From Bryobacterales bacterium (GTDB taxonomy: Bacteria > Acidobacteriota > Terriglobia > Bryobacterales > Bryobacteraceae), in contig JADJOP010000042.1 of the NCBI GenBank assembly GCA_016713735.1, forward strand, positions 1 to 64,000: DNA of 64,000 nt. The letters run 5' to 3'. The notes under the pieces were generated by a model. That model had not been told where the DNA came from, did no database searches, and saw nothing but the letters and a program-made list of their open reading frames with translations. Shown one piece after another: positions 36,893-45,260 of the stretch; position 1 is the stretch's first letter; the number at the start of each line of letters is the position of its first letter. A program made the translations under genes and the position numbers.

Positions 36893-37857
36893 AAGCAATC
36901 CAGGTTCACGAAACAGGCGGGCCCGAAGCGCTCCGCTATGAAGAGATCGCGGTTCCCCAGCCGGGGCCGGGGCAGGCTCTGGTGCGGCTGCACTCCATCG
37001 GCGTCAACTTCATTGACGTCTACTTCCGCATCGGGTTGTACAAGGCCGAAGCGCCATTCACACCGGCCATGGAAGGCGCGGGCGTGGTGGAGGCCGTGGG
37101 TGCGGATGTGACGCACGTGAAGGTGGGCGACCGGGTGGCCTACGCGATGTGCCGCGGCTCGTATGCCGAGTGCGCGGTGGTGCCGGCGTGGCAACTGGTG
37201 CCGCTGCCGGAGCCGCTCAGCTATGAACAAGGTGCGGCGGCGATGTTGCAGGGAATGACGGCGCACTACCTGGCGCGTTCGACCTTTGCGCTGAAGGCGG
37301 GCGACACGTGCCTGGGGCATGCGGCGGCGGGCGGTGTGGGATTGCTGCTGGTGCAGATGGCGAAGATTTGCGGGGCGCGCGTGATCGGCACGACGGGTAC
37401 GGCGGAGAAAGCGGCGCGGGCCAAGGCTGCCGGGGCCGATGAGGTGATCCTCTATAACGAGCAGGATTTCGCCGCCGAAGCCAAGCGGATGACGGGCGGC
37501 AAAGGCGTGGATGTGGTGTATGACTCGGTGGGCGCGTCGACGTTTGAGAAGTCGCTCGACTCGCTGATGCCGAGGGGCATGATGGTGAGCTACGGCAACG
37601 CCAGCGGCGCGGTGCCGCCGGTGGCGCCGCTGGTGTTGAACCAGAAGGGCTCGCTGTTTTTAACCCGTCCGACGCTGGCGCATTATTGCGCCGACCGCGC
37701 GGAACTCGAGCAGCGTGCGGGCGAAGTGATGGGCTGGATTGCGAGCGGTCAGTTGCGGCTGACGCTTGAGCACAGCTATCCGCTGGCCGAGGCGGCGCAG
37801 GCGCACCGTGATCTGGAGGCGCGCAAGACGATGGGCAAGCTGTTGTTGCGGCCGTAG
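36889..37857 (+). CDS. Quinone oxidoreductase (zinc-independent MDR family)
   Basis: This 322-residue NADPH-dependent reductase of the QorA type has KAIQVHETGGPEALRYEEI, SIGVNFIDVYFRIGLY, the cofactor motif AAAGGVGLLLVQMAKICGARVIGTTGT, GKGVDVVYDSVGASTFEKSLDSL and LNQKGSLFLTRPTLAHY, a hallmark of bacterial quinone oxidoreductase 1. No structural-zinc cysteine cluster is present. It should reduce quinones or alpha,beta-unsaturated carbonyls in the cytoplasm. It overlaps the upstream gene by four bases, and the M24 peptidase starts two bases after its stop. Confidence 0.92.
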   Translation: MKAIQVHETGGPEALRYEEIAVPQPGPGQALVRLHSIGVNFIDVYFRIGLYKAEAPFTPAMEGAGVVEAVGADVTHVKVGDRVAYAMCRGSYAECAVVPAWQLVPLPEPLSYEQGAAAMLQGMTAHYLARSTFALKAGDTCLGHAAAGGVGLLLVQMAKICGARVIGTTGTAEKAARAKAAGADEVILYNEQDFAAEAKRMTGGKGVDVVYDSVGASTFEKSLDSLMPRGMMVSYGNASGAVPPVAPLVLNQKGSLFLTRPTLAHYCADRAELEQRAGEVMGWIASGQLRLTLEHSYPLAEAAQAHRDLEARKTMGKLLLRP

Positions 37858-37859
37858 CG

Positions 37860-38951
37860 ATGAAAGCGAAGCTGAGCGAATTCGGCGAGCGGCGGCGCTG
37901 GTTTCAGGGCGTGCTGGCGGAGGCCGGCCTGGACGGGGCGTTTCTCTCCTCGCCGGTGACGGTGCGTTATCTCACAGGCTTCACGGGCAGCAACTCGATG
38001 CTGCTCATGGGCGCTTCAGGCGCGGAGTTGTTCACCGACCCGCGCTACACGGTGCAGGTGGAGCAGGAAGCCGATGCCGAGAAGAAGACGGTGGCGGCGG
38101 GCGTGCTGATGAACGCCGTGTGCGCGTCGGTGAAGAAGCGGCGCATGCGCCGGATGGGCTTCGAGGCGTCGCATCTGACCTATGAAGGCTACGCCCGGTT
38201 GGGCGAAGGGCTGGGCGCGAAGGTGGCGCTGAAGCCGCTGGGGCGCGGGTTAGCCGAGCGGCGGGCGGTGAAGTCGGCGGGCGAGATTGCGGCCATCCGG
38301 CGGGCGGTGGCGATCAACTCAGAAGCTTATGAACGGGCGCTGAAACAATTCCGGGTAGGAATGTTGGAAACCGAACTGGCCGCCGAGCTGGATCACCAGA
38401 TGCGCCTGTTGGGGGCAGAGTGTGCGGCATTTGACACGATTGTGGCCTCTGGCGCTCATTCCGCGCTGCCGCACGCGCACCCGCGTCCGGTCCCGGTGAA
38501 GGCGAATGCGCTATTATTGATAGATATGGGCGCGCAGGCCAGCGGCTATGCGAGCGATATGACGCGCATGGCGCTGCCCGGCAAGCCCAGCCGCCGCGCG
38601 GCGAAGTTGTACCGGGCGGTGTTGGAGGCGCAACTGGCAGGCATTGACGCCACTCGGCCGGGCGCTTCGGCCTCTTCGGTGGATCATGCGGCACGGCGAG
38701 TGCTGAAATCCGAGGGCCTTGAGGAATTATTCATCCATTCCACCGGTCACGGCCTTGGCCTGGAGATTCATGAATACCCGCGCATTGGCAAGACCGAGGA
38801 GTGCGAACTGAAGCCGGGCATGGTGATCACCATTGAACCGGGTGTGTATGTGGAAGGCTGGGGCGGGATCCGGATTGAGGATACCGTGCTGGTAACGGAG
38901 CGGGGCTGCGAAGTGCTGACCCCGACGCCGAAAGAGTTGCGCGTATTGTAG
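37860..38951 (+). CDS. M24 family Xaa-Pro aminopeptidase
   Basis: This 363-residue cytoplasmic metallopeptidase has a creatinase-like N-domain (LSSPVTVRYLTGFTGSNSMLLMG, ELFTDPRYTVQ) and a pita-bread catalytic domain from about residue 135. Metal ligands are visible in order: the two Asp of LLLIDMGAQASGYASDMTRM, His in HSTGHGLGLEIHEYP, Glu in MVITIEPGVYV and Glu in GGIRIEDTVLV. It removes N-terminal residues preceding proline. It precedes accB by 53 bases; peptidase-accB-accC order is frequent in bacteria. Confidence 0.93.
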   Translation: MKAKLSEFGERRRWFQGVLAEAGLDGAFLSSPVTVRYLTGFTGSNSMLLMGASGAELFTDPRYTVQVEQEADAEKKTVAAGVLMNAVCASVKKRRMRRMGFEASHLTYEGYARLGEGLGAKVALKPLGRGLAERRAVKSAGEIAAIRRAVAINSEAYERALKQFRVGMLETELAAELDHQMRLLGAECAAFDTIVASGAHSALPHAHPRPVPVKANALLLIDMGAQASGYASDMTRMALPGKPSRRAAKLYRAVLEAQLAGIDATRPGASASSVDHAARRVLKSEGLEELFIHSTGHGLGLEIHEYPRIGKTEECELKPGMVITIEPGVYVEGWGGIRIEDTVLVTERGCEVLTPTPKELRVL

Positions 38952-39004
38952 GAGGCGTGGCGCGATTTGGCAGGGCGATTGCCCTGGATTCGAAACGACC
39001 ATCC

Positions 39005-39472
39005 ATGAAGATCGAAGACATCAAACAACTGATCGATTTGGCGAATGAGACCGGCCTGGCCGAACTGGAAGTGGAGCGCAACGGCGAGCGTGTGCGCATC
39101 CGCCGCGCGGTGGCCGGAACGGTACAGGAATATGTGGTGCCGGCAGCCCCGGCGGCCGCGATGGCGCAGCAGTCCGCGCCCGCCGCGGCGCCAGCCCCCT
39201 CGCCCACGGCGTCAACTGGTGAAGACCCCGCGCTGACCTATGTCAAGGCGCCGATCGTAGGCACTTTCTACGAGGCTCCGAGCCCGGACGTGCCGCCGTT
39301 TGTGAAGATCGGCGACCAGGTGCAGGTGGGGCAGGTGCTGTGCATCATCGAGTCGATGAAGCTGATGAACGAGATTGAGAGTGAGGTCTCGGGCGTGATC
39401 GTGTCGCGATTTGTGAGCAACTCACAGCCGACCGAATACGGCCAGACGCTGTTTGCCATCCGTCCGCTCTAG
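39005..39472 (+). CDS. accB: Biotin carboxyl carrier protein of acetyl-CoA carboxylase
   Basis: AccB carries the biotin shuttled between biotin carboxylase and carboxyltransferase in fatty-acid synthesis. ATG 39005 gives a 155-residue protein: a helical N-terminus (MKIEDIKQLIDLANETGLAE), a flexible Ala/Pro linker at residues 47-73, and the biotinyl domain from APIVGTFYEAPSPDVPPFV. Lys119 in IIESMKLMNEIE is the biotinylation site. The accC start lies 19 bases after its stop. Confidence 0.97.
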   Translation: MKIEDIKQLIDLANETGLAELEVERNGERVRIRRAVAGTVQEYVVPAAPAAAMAQQSAPAAAPAPSPTASTGEDPALTYVKAPIVGTFYEAPSPDVPPFVKIGDQVQVGQVLCIIESMKLMNEIESEVSGVIVSRFVSNSQPTEYGQTLFAIRPL

Positions 39473-39491
39473 GAGACGCGCCCGCCTCATC

Positions 39492-40844
39492 ATGTTTCGC
39501 AAGATTCTGGTAGCCAACCGCGGCGAAATCGCCCTGCGCGTCATCTGCGCGGCCAAGGAATTGGGCATACAGACGGTGGCCGTGTATTCCGAGGCCGACC
39601 GGTACAGCCTGCACGTGCGTTTTGCCGATGAGGCCATTTGCATTGGTCCGGCCAAGAGCGCGCGGAGCTATCTGGACATCCCGTCGGTGATCAGCGCGGC
39701 GGAAATCACCAATGTCGACGCGATTCATCCGGGCTATGGATTCCTGAGCGAGAACGCGAACTTCGCCGAGGTGTGCGAGACATCGGGGATCAAGTTCATT
39801 GGTCCGAGCCCGAACGTGACGCGGTTGATGGGCTTGAAGCAGGAGGCGCGGGCTGCGATGGCCAAGGCCGGGCTGCCGATTCTGCCGGGTTCTCCCGACG
39901 TGGTTACCTCGGTGAGCGACGCACTGGACATAGCCGGGCAGATTGGGTATCCGGTATTGGTGAAGGCCTCGGCGGGTGGCGGCGGGCGCGGCATGCGCAT
40001 CGTACGGTCACCGGAGGAACTGGCCGCGCTGATGGTGCAGGCGCAGCAGGAGGCGCAGGCGGCGTTCAACTGTCCGGACGTCTACATTGAGAAGTTTGTC
40101 AGCGCGCCGCGGCACATCGAGTTTCAGGTGCTGGCCGACTCCTACGGCAACGTGGAGGTGTTCGGTGAGCGTGAGTGTTCGATTCAGCGGCGGCACCAGA
40201 AGCTGATTGAAGAGGCCACCTCGGTGGTGGTGACGCCGGAGTTGCGCGCCGACATGACCCGCCGGTTGAAAAAGGCCATGGCCGAAGTGGGGTATTCGAA
40301 CGCGGGTACGGTGGAGTTCCTGATGGATGAGAACGGGAAGCTCTACTTCATTGAGGTGAACGCGCGCATTCAGGTGGAGCATCCGGTGACGGAGATGATC
40401 ACCGGCGTCGATCTGGTGAAGAGCCAGATCCTGATTGCGGCGGGCGCGAAGATGAGCGACATCGTGCCCAACGGCGTGAGCATCAGCGGACACGCCATTG
40501 AGTGCCGCATCAACGCCGAGCATCCGGAAAAGTTCACTCCTTCGCCGGGCAAGATCACGGCGCTGAATCTGCCGGGTGGCATTGGCGTGCGCGTGGATAC
40601 GGCGATGTACGCCGACGGCGTGATTCCGCCTTACTATGACTCGCTGGCGGCGAAGCTGATCACGCACGGACGCGACCGCGCCGAAGCGATCGCGCGCATG
40701 CGGCGGGCGCTGGAGATGTTTGTGGTGGAGGGCATCCACACGAGCATTCCGCTGCACCAGCGCATTCTGGCGCATCCGGACTTCGAGGCGGGCAAGCTGG
40801 ACACGCACTTCCTGGAGCGCATGTTTGCCATGGCGGCACACTAA
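39492..40844 (+). CDS. accC: Acetyl-CoA carboxylase, biotin carboxylase subunit
   Basis: AccC carboxylates biotin on AccB using ATP and bicarbonate. The 450-residue protein begins MFRKILVANRGEIALRVICA. It has HPGYGFLSENANFAEVCE, the ATP-grasp glycine loop VKASAGGGGRGMRIV, RHIEFQVLADSYGNV, ERECSIQRRHQKLIEEA, and the catalytic FIEVNARIQVEHPVTEMITGVDLVKSQ. It ends in the C-domain EGIHTSIPLHQRILAHPDF. It is the last gene of its run and meets hpnD tail to tail with 11 bases between. Confidence 0.97.
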   Translation: MFRKILVANRGEIALRVICAAKELGIQTVAVYSEADRYSLHVRFADEAICIGPAKSARSYLDIPSVISAAEITNVDAIHPGYGFLSENANFAEVCETSGIKFIGPSPNVTRLMGLKQEARAAMAKAGLPILPGSPDVVTSVSDALDIAGQIGYPVLVKASAGGGGRGMRIVRSPEELAALMVQAQQEAQAAFNCPDVYIEKFVSAPRHIEFQVLADSYGNVEVFGERECSIQRRHQKLIEEATSVVVTPELRADMTRRLKKAMAEVGYSNAGTVEFLMDENGKLYFIEVNARIQVEHPVTEMITGVDLVKSQILIAAGAKMSDIVPNGVSISGHAIECRINAEHPEKFTPSPGKITALNLPGGIGVRVDTAMYADGVIPPYYDSLAAKLITHGRDRAEAIARMRRALEMFVVEGIHTSIPLHQRILAHPDFEAGKLDTHFLERMFAMAAH

Positions 40845-40855
40845 CGCGCCGGCCT

Positions 40856-41707
40856 TTAGAATCCTGCCAGCGCGCGGCCTAGGGCGGCGAGTTTCTCCAC
40901 GCCGCTCAGGCGCACACGATCACCCCACACATCGAAGCCGCGGTGCTCGATCTTGTCGAGCAGGCGTTCATAGATGCCCAGCAGGGCGCGCAGGCAGGGC
41001 CGTGTTCGCGGTTGTACATGCGCCGGCAGCTCGCGGGCGTGCATGAACAACGCGCGGGCGCGGGCGGCTTCAAAGCGCAGCAGTTCGCGCAGGGCGGGGG
41101 AGTCGGCGATGGCAGTGACGCCGAAACGGGCGAGATCTTCCTGTGGCAGGTAGACTCGGCCGAGCGAAGCGTCTTCGGCGACGTCGCGGAGGATGTTGGT
41201 GAGCTGGACGGCGACACCGCACTGTTCGGCCAGCTTGTGGGCCTCCGGCGTGTGGCCGCCGAAGATGGAGACCACGGAGATGCCGACGACGCTGGCCACG
41301 CGGTAGCAATAGCGGTAGAGGTCGTCATAGGTGGGCTTGGTGGATTCGCGCAGGTCGGAGGAGACGCCCTCGATCATCTCGAAAAAACAGGAATGGGGGA
41401 TTTTGTAGCGGGCGGCGGCATCGGCAAAGGCGGGCCAGATGGGGTCGGCGGGGAAGCGGCCGCCCGGGGTGTCCGCGGCAAGGGCCAGTGTGAGTTCGCC
41501 GCGCCACGCGGCCAGGGCGTCGAGGCTGGCCTGGGGACCGTCGCTCAAATCGTCGCAGCGGCGGTTGAAGGCGTAGATGGCCCAGAGGGCGCGGCGGCGC
41601 GGCTCATCGACGAGAAAGAAGGCAGGGTAAAAGCTGGAGCCGCGGGCGAGCCGCCGGCAGTGCTCGTAGGAGGCGTCGAGGGTTATGCCGCGCGGTTCAC
41701 GGCCCAT
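40856..41707 (-). CDS. hpnD: Presqualene diphosphate synthase HpnD
   Basis: This 283-residue trans-isoprenyl diphosphate synthase has the two Asp-rich metal motifs DDLSD (in AFNRRCDDLSDGP) and DVAED (in QLTNILRDVAEDASLGRVYLP), plus SSFYPAFFLVDEPRRRALWAIYAF. HpnD joins two farnesyl diphosphates to presqualene diphosphate, the first committed step to squalene in bacteria that use HpnCDE. Its start overlaps hpnC by 25 bases. No hpnE follows; the next gene is accC on the opposite strand. Confidence 0.93.
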   Translation of the reverse strand: MGREPRGITLDASYEHCRRLARGSSFYPAFFLVDEPRRRALWAIYAFNRRCDDLSDGPQASLDALAAWRGELTLALAADTPGGRFPADPIWPAFADAAARYKIPHSCFFEMIEGVSSDLRESTKPTYDDLYRYCYRVASVVGISVVSIFGGHTPEAHKLAEQCGVAVQLTNILRDVAEDASLGRVYLPQEDLARFGVTAIADSPALRELLRFEAARARALFMHARELPAHVQPRTRPCLRALLGIYERLLDKIEHRGFDVWGDRVRLSGVEKLAALGRALAGF

Positions 41708-42603
41708 CGCAGAAGCCCTCCCAGCAGCAGCGCGGCGCGTTCGGTCTTGGAGATTCGCGGGCGCCCGCTGAGGACGTCGCAGCCGGCGCGTTCGATTTTG
41801 TCGAGGATCTTGAGGCCGCCGCGGCTGAAGAGTTCCAGGTCGAGCGACAGGCGGGCGTCGACCATGCGGGCCAGCGGCAGGCCTTCGAGGAAGCGCTCGC
41901 GGGCCACGCCGACGGCTTCGCGCAAGGCGGCGCGGAAGGCGGGCGTGGCGCGGCGGGCGGCGATATCGTCGTCGGAGGCGCCGTGGCGGGCGAGCAGGTC
42001 CTGCGGTAGGTAGACGCGGTCCTTCTGCCAGTCAATGGAGACGTCCTGCCAGAAGTTTGCCAGTTGCAGGGCGGTGCAGGTGGCGTCGCTCAAGCGCTGG
42101 CGTTCGGCGTCGCGATAGCCGCAGAGGTAGAGCACGAGGCGGCCGACGGGGTTGGCCGAGTAGCGGCAGTAATCGAACACCTCATCCCAGTTGGCGTAGC
42201 GTGTGACGCGCTGGTCGTGTTCAAAGGCCGTGATGAGGTCGAGGAAGGGCCCGGCGGGCAGGAGGTGGCGCTCAATGGTAGGCTGCAGGGCGGTGAAGAC
42301 GGGGTGCGCGGCGCGGCCGGAGTAGGCCTCGTTGGTGAGTTCGCGCCACCAGGCGAGGAGGCGCAGGGATTCCTCGGTCGAGCCAATCTCGTCGCCGAGA
42401 TCGTCGGCCCAGCGGCAGAAGGCGTAGACGTTGTAGAAGTCCTGGTGGAGGTGTTTGGGGAGCAGGAAGCTGACGACGTGGAAGTTCTCGTAGTGGTGGG
42501 TGGCAAGCCAGCGTGTATAGGCGAGCGATTCGTCGAGCGGCCAGGAGCGCCGCAGCGAGGCGTCATCGCGGACGAACTGCGCTGGCTCCAGGAAACCGGG
42601 CAC
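41683..42603 (-). CDS. hpnC: Hydroxysqualene synthase HpnC
   Basis: This 306-residue paralogue of HpnD has DDLGDE in YAFCRWADDLGDEIG and DVSIDWQKD in LANFWQDVSIDWQKDRVYLP. HYENFHVVSFLLPKHLHQDFYNVY is the typical HpnC opening. HpnC converts presqualene diphosphate to hydroxysqualene, which HpnE then reduces to squalene. It is 3 bases downstream of the zinc dehydrogenase stop in the hopanoid operon. Confidence 0.93.
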   Translation of the reverse strand: MPGFLEPAQFVRDDASLRRSWPLDESLAYTRWLATHHYENFHVVSFLLPKHLHQDFYNVYAFCRWADDLGDEIGSTEESLRLLAWWRELTNEAYSGRAAHPVFTALQPTIERHLLPAGPFLDLITAFEHDQRVTRYANWDEVFDYCRYSANPVGRLVLYLCGYRDAERQRLSDATCTALQLANFWQDVSIDWQKDRVYLPQDLLARHGASDDDIAARRATPAFRAALREAVGVARERFLEGLPLARMVDARLSLDLELFSRGGLKILDKIERAGCDVLSGRPRISKTERAALLLGGLLRWAVNRAA

Positions 42604-42606
42604 GGC

Positions 42607-43647
42607 TTAGGGGATGATGGCGGTTTTCATGTGGCCGTTGTGGCTCATGAGGTAGCGCATCACTTCGAGCAGGTTGCCGAGGGGTTCGACGCGGTTGACG
42701 AAATCGGAGGCGCGGATTTCCCCGCGCGACACCGATTCGAGCGCGCGCTGGATGAGGGCCGGCGTGTGGTGGAAGCTGGCCTTGCAGGTGATCTCTGAAT
42801 AGTGGAGCAGCGAGGTTTCCAGCGTCACGCGGCTGTCGTTCGGGCAGCCGCCGAAGAAGTTCACCACGCCGCCGCGGCGGACCATGCGCACGGCCTGTTC
42901 CCAGGTTTCCGGGATGCCGACCGCTTCAATGGCGACGTCGGCGCCGTGGCCTCCAGTGAGTTTGCGCACTGCTTCGACGACATCGGTGTCGCCGGCGCTG
43001 ACAATCAGTTCGTCGGCGCCCATGCGGGCGGCGCGTTCCACCTGGCTCTGACGGCGGCCGACGGCGATGACGCGGGCGCCGCGCACCTTGGCCAGGCGGA
43101 CAAACATGAGGCCGATGGGGCCGAGGCCGATAACGACGACATCGTCGCCCGCCTTGAGTCCGCTTTCGTCGGCGCCTTTCATGACACACGCCAGCGGCTC
43201 AATGAGCGCGGCGTCCTGGTAGGTGACGTGTTCGGGGACGAGGTAGGTGTTGCGTTCGACGATGCGCGACGGAATGCGCATGAACTCGGCGTAGGCGCCG
43301 TTGTTGAAGAGCAGGTCGGAGCAGAGGTTCTGGTTGCCCTTGCGGCAGTAGTGGCATTCGCCGCAGGGGGCGGAGTTGGCGGCCACGACGCGGTCGCCAG
43401 GGCGGAACTTCGTCACCTGTTCGCCGACGGCGACGACATCGCCGGCCAGTTCATGGCCGAACAGAGCAGGGGGGACGATCATGCGGGCATGATAGCCGCG
43501 ACGAAACACCTTCACGTCGGTGCCGCAGGTCAGGGCGGCCCGTACTCGTACCAACACATCTCCCGCAGTGATCTGGGGAACGGCCACCTCTTGCACGCGC
43601 AAGTCTTCCTTGCCGTACAGCACGGCGGCCATCATCTGAGTCTTCAC
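42607..43647 (-). CDS. Zinc-dependent alcohol dehydrogenase of the hopanoid operon (1)
   Basis: This 346-residue medium-chain dehydrogenase has catalytic zinc ligands Cys41 (TCGTDVK), His65-Glu66 (FGHELAG) and Glu150 (LIEPLACV). The structural zinc is held by Cys95, 98, 101 and 109 (CGECHYCRKGNQNLC). The NAD site is GLGPIGLMFV at residues 174-183. It belongs to the sorbitol/threonine-dehydrogenase branch and should interconvert an alcohol and carbonyl with NAD(P). Position between hpnG and hpnC in an unbroken operon suggests action on a hopanoid side chain or its sugar precursor. This is inference from context. It follows the second dehydrogenase with no gap. Confidence 0.88.
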   Translation of the reverse strand: MKTQMMAAVLYGKEDLRVQEVAVPQITAGDVLVRVRAALTCGTDVKVFRRGYHARMIVPPALFGHELAGDVVAVGEQVTKFRPGDRVVAANSAPCGECHYCRKGNQNLCSDLLFNNGAYAEFMRIPSRIVERNTYLVPEHVTYQDAALIEPLACVMKGADESGLKAGDDVVVIGLGPIGLMFVRLAKVRGARVIAVGRRQSQVERAARMGADELIVSAGDTDVVEAVRKLTGGHGADVAIEAVGIPETWEQAVRMVRRGGVVNFFGGCPNDSRVTLETSLLHYSEITCKASFHHTPALIQRALESVSRGEIRASDFVNRVEPLGNLLEVMRYLMSHNGHMKTAIIP

Positions 43648-44704
43648 TTAAAAGATCCTCTGTGGCTGAACTATAATTTTCAACGATTGCGCGTCAGGAT
43701 GCAACGCGAGGGCGAATCCCCGTTCGATTTCGTTTAGCGGCAGGCGGTGGGAGATGAGCTCCTTGACGGGAATTTCCCCACTGAACACGAGGCGAGCCGA
43801 CTCGGCCTGCCAGTCGACATCGGCGCTGTAGGAGCCGAACAGGGTCCGTTCGCCGACGCAGATGTCGGCGCCGGAGAGTTCGAGGCGCTCCTGGTGGGAG
43901 GTCTGGGCGAAGAGCAGGATGCGCGCGCCGGGACGGCTGGCGGCGAGGGCTTCGTTGACGAGGCCGGGCACGGAGGTGGCGGCGATGACGAAATCGGCCC
44001 CCCGTCCGGCGGCGAACTTCTTCATGGATTCCACGACGTTCACCTGGCGTGGATTCCAGGCTTCCTCGGCGCCGAATCTGCGGCCGAGGTCGAGGCGTTC
44101 GGGGATGGTGTCGGTGACGGCCAGCCGCACGCCGCGCAATTTCATGAGCATGGTGAAGAGCAGGCCGATGGGGCCCTGGCCCTGGATGAGGACGAAATCG
44201 CCGGGTTGCGGATCGGCGATGGCGACGGCCTTCACACAGGTGTTGAGCGGTTCGATGAAACTGGCTTCGTCAAAGGAGACGTGATCGGGCACGGCGACCA
44301 CGCCGCGGCGGGCGATCCAGTCCATGACGCGGACGTACTGCGCTGAAGCCGCCGCCGGCCGGTTCAAAGCCTGCCGTGACGCCCACCTTTTTGTAGACCG
44401 GGCACTGGGCGTAGAGCTTGCGCGCGCAGTAGAAACAATCGCCGCAGGGGATGTGATGGAAGACGGCGGCGCGCTGGCCGGGGCCGAAGCCGTTGACGCC
44501 TTCGCCGGCGGCAACGATGACGCCGGCGGTCTCATGGCCAAAGATGCGCGGCGGGGGTAGGAGATTGTATTCGATCTTTTTCAGATCGGTGTGGCAGATG
44601 CCGCAGGACTCGACGCGAATCAGCAATTCGCCGGGGCCGATCTGGGGCACGGGGACGTCGTCGACGGCAATGCGGCTGTCGCCTCGATAGACGGCGGCTT
44701 TCAT
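43648..44704 (-). CDS. Zinc-dependent alcohol dehydrogenase of the hopanoid operon (2), frameshifted
   Basis: The ATG at 44704 starts MKAAVYRGDSRIAVDDVPVP. Catalytic-zinc residues Cys34/Cys37 (SCGICHTD) and His57-Glu58 (GHETAG) and structural cysteines 87, 90, 93 and 101 are present. The frame breaks near 44345, where one extra base in TTCAGCGCAG separates GFEPAGGGF from AQYVRVMDWIARRGV. The rest continues with the NAD motif GQGPIGLLFTML and ends ALHPDAQSLKIIVQP at 43648. With that base removed the protein is about 351 residues and intact, so a sequence error is likely. There is no stop codon between the upstream nucleosidase frame and this start, so the two may be made as one polypeptide. 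Confidence 0.85.
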
Positions 44705-45259
44705 CGAATGCGGGATGGTGTCATTCGAAGCGTGATGGTCGCGGGCGCGGTTGAGGTCGAGGCCGAGGTCTTCGCCGGCTTCGTCGCTGACGGCACGGAT
44801 GATGCGGAACGGGATGTTGTGTTCGGCGGCGAAGCGGGCCAGGGCGTGCGATTCCATGTCGATGGCGGCGGCCTTGGTTTGGACGAAGGCGCGGCGCTTG
44901 TCGTCGGCGGAGGTGACCACCTGATCGACGCCGAGGATTTCACCGGGCTGTCCGCCGGCAAGCGAGCAGGCGACGATGTCGCCGACGCGGAGGTGCGGAG
45001 CGAGCGCGCCACAGTAGCCGGCGCTCACGATGAGTGAAGGGTGCGTGCAAGCCAGCGCGGCTTCGGCGGCACGCAGGGCGAGCCTGGAGCCGGCGCCGTT
45101 GGCCACCAGCAGGAAGCGCGTGCTGCCGAGCATGCCTTCGGCGGCGTAGTCCACGTCCCACTCCAGTGCCCGCAAAGCAGAGAGACGGCGCGCGAAGCCG
45201 GAAAATTCGCGCCGGTCCGAGGCGACCATGAGAATCGTGTTTCCGGCGGGAAAACTCAT
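44705..45259 (-). CDS. hpnG: Hopanoid-associated nucleosidase HpnG, no stop before the next gene
   Basis: The phosphorylase/nucleosidase fold starts at ATG 45259 (MSFPAGNTILMVASDRREFSGFARRL). It has LVANGAGSRLALRAAE, LIVSAGYCGALAPHLRVGDIVAC, the substrate-binding AIDMESHALARFA (Glu136) and the catalytic Asp in IIRAVSDEAGEDLG (Asp159). HpnG removes adenine from adenosylhopane to leave ribosylhopane. After 185 residues (DLNRARDHHASNDTIPHS) it runs in frame into the dehydrogenase at 44704. Relatives are about 220-240 residues long, so the C-terminal helices are missing. A one-base shift would instead end it at a TGA overlapping the next ATG. It starts one base before the hpnA stop codon. Confidence 0.8.
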
Positions 45260-45260
45260 A

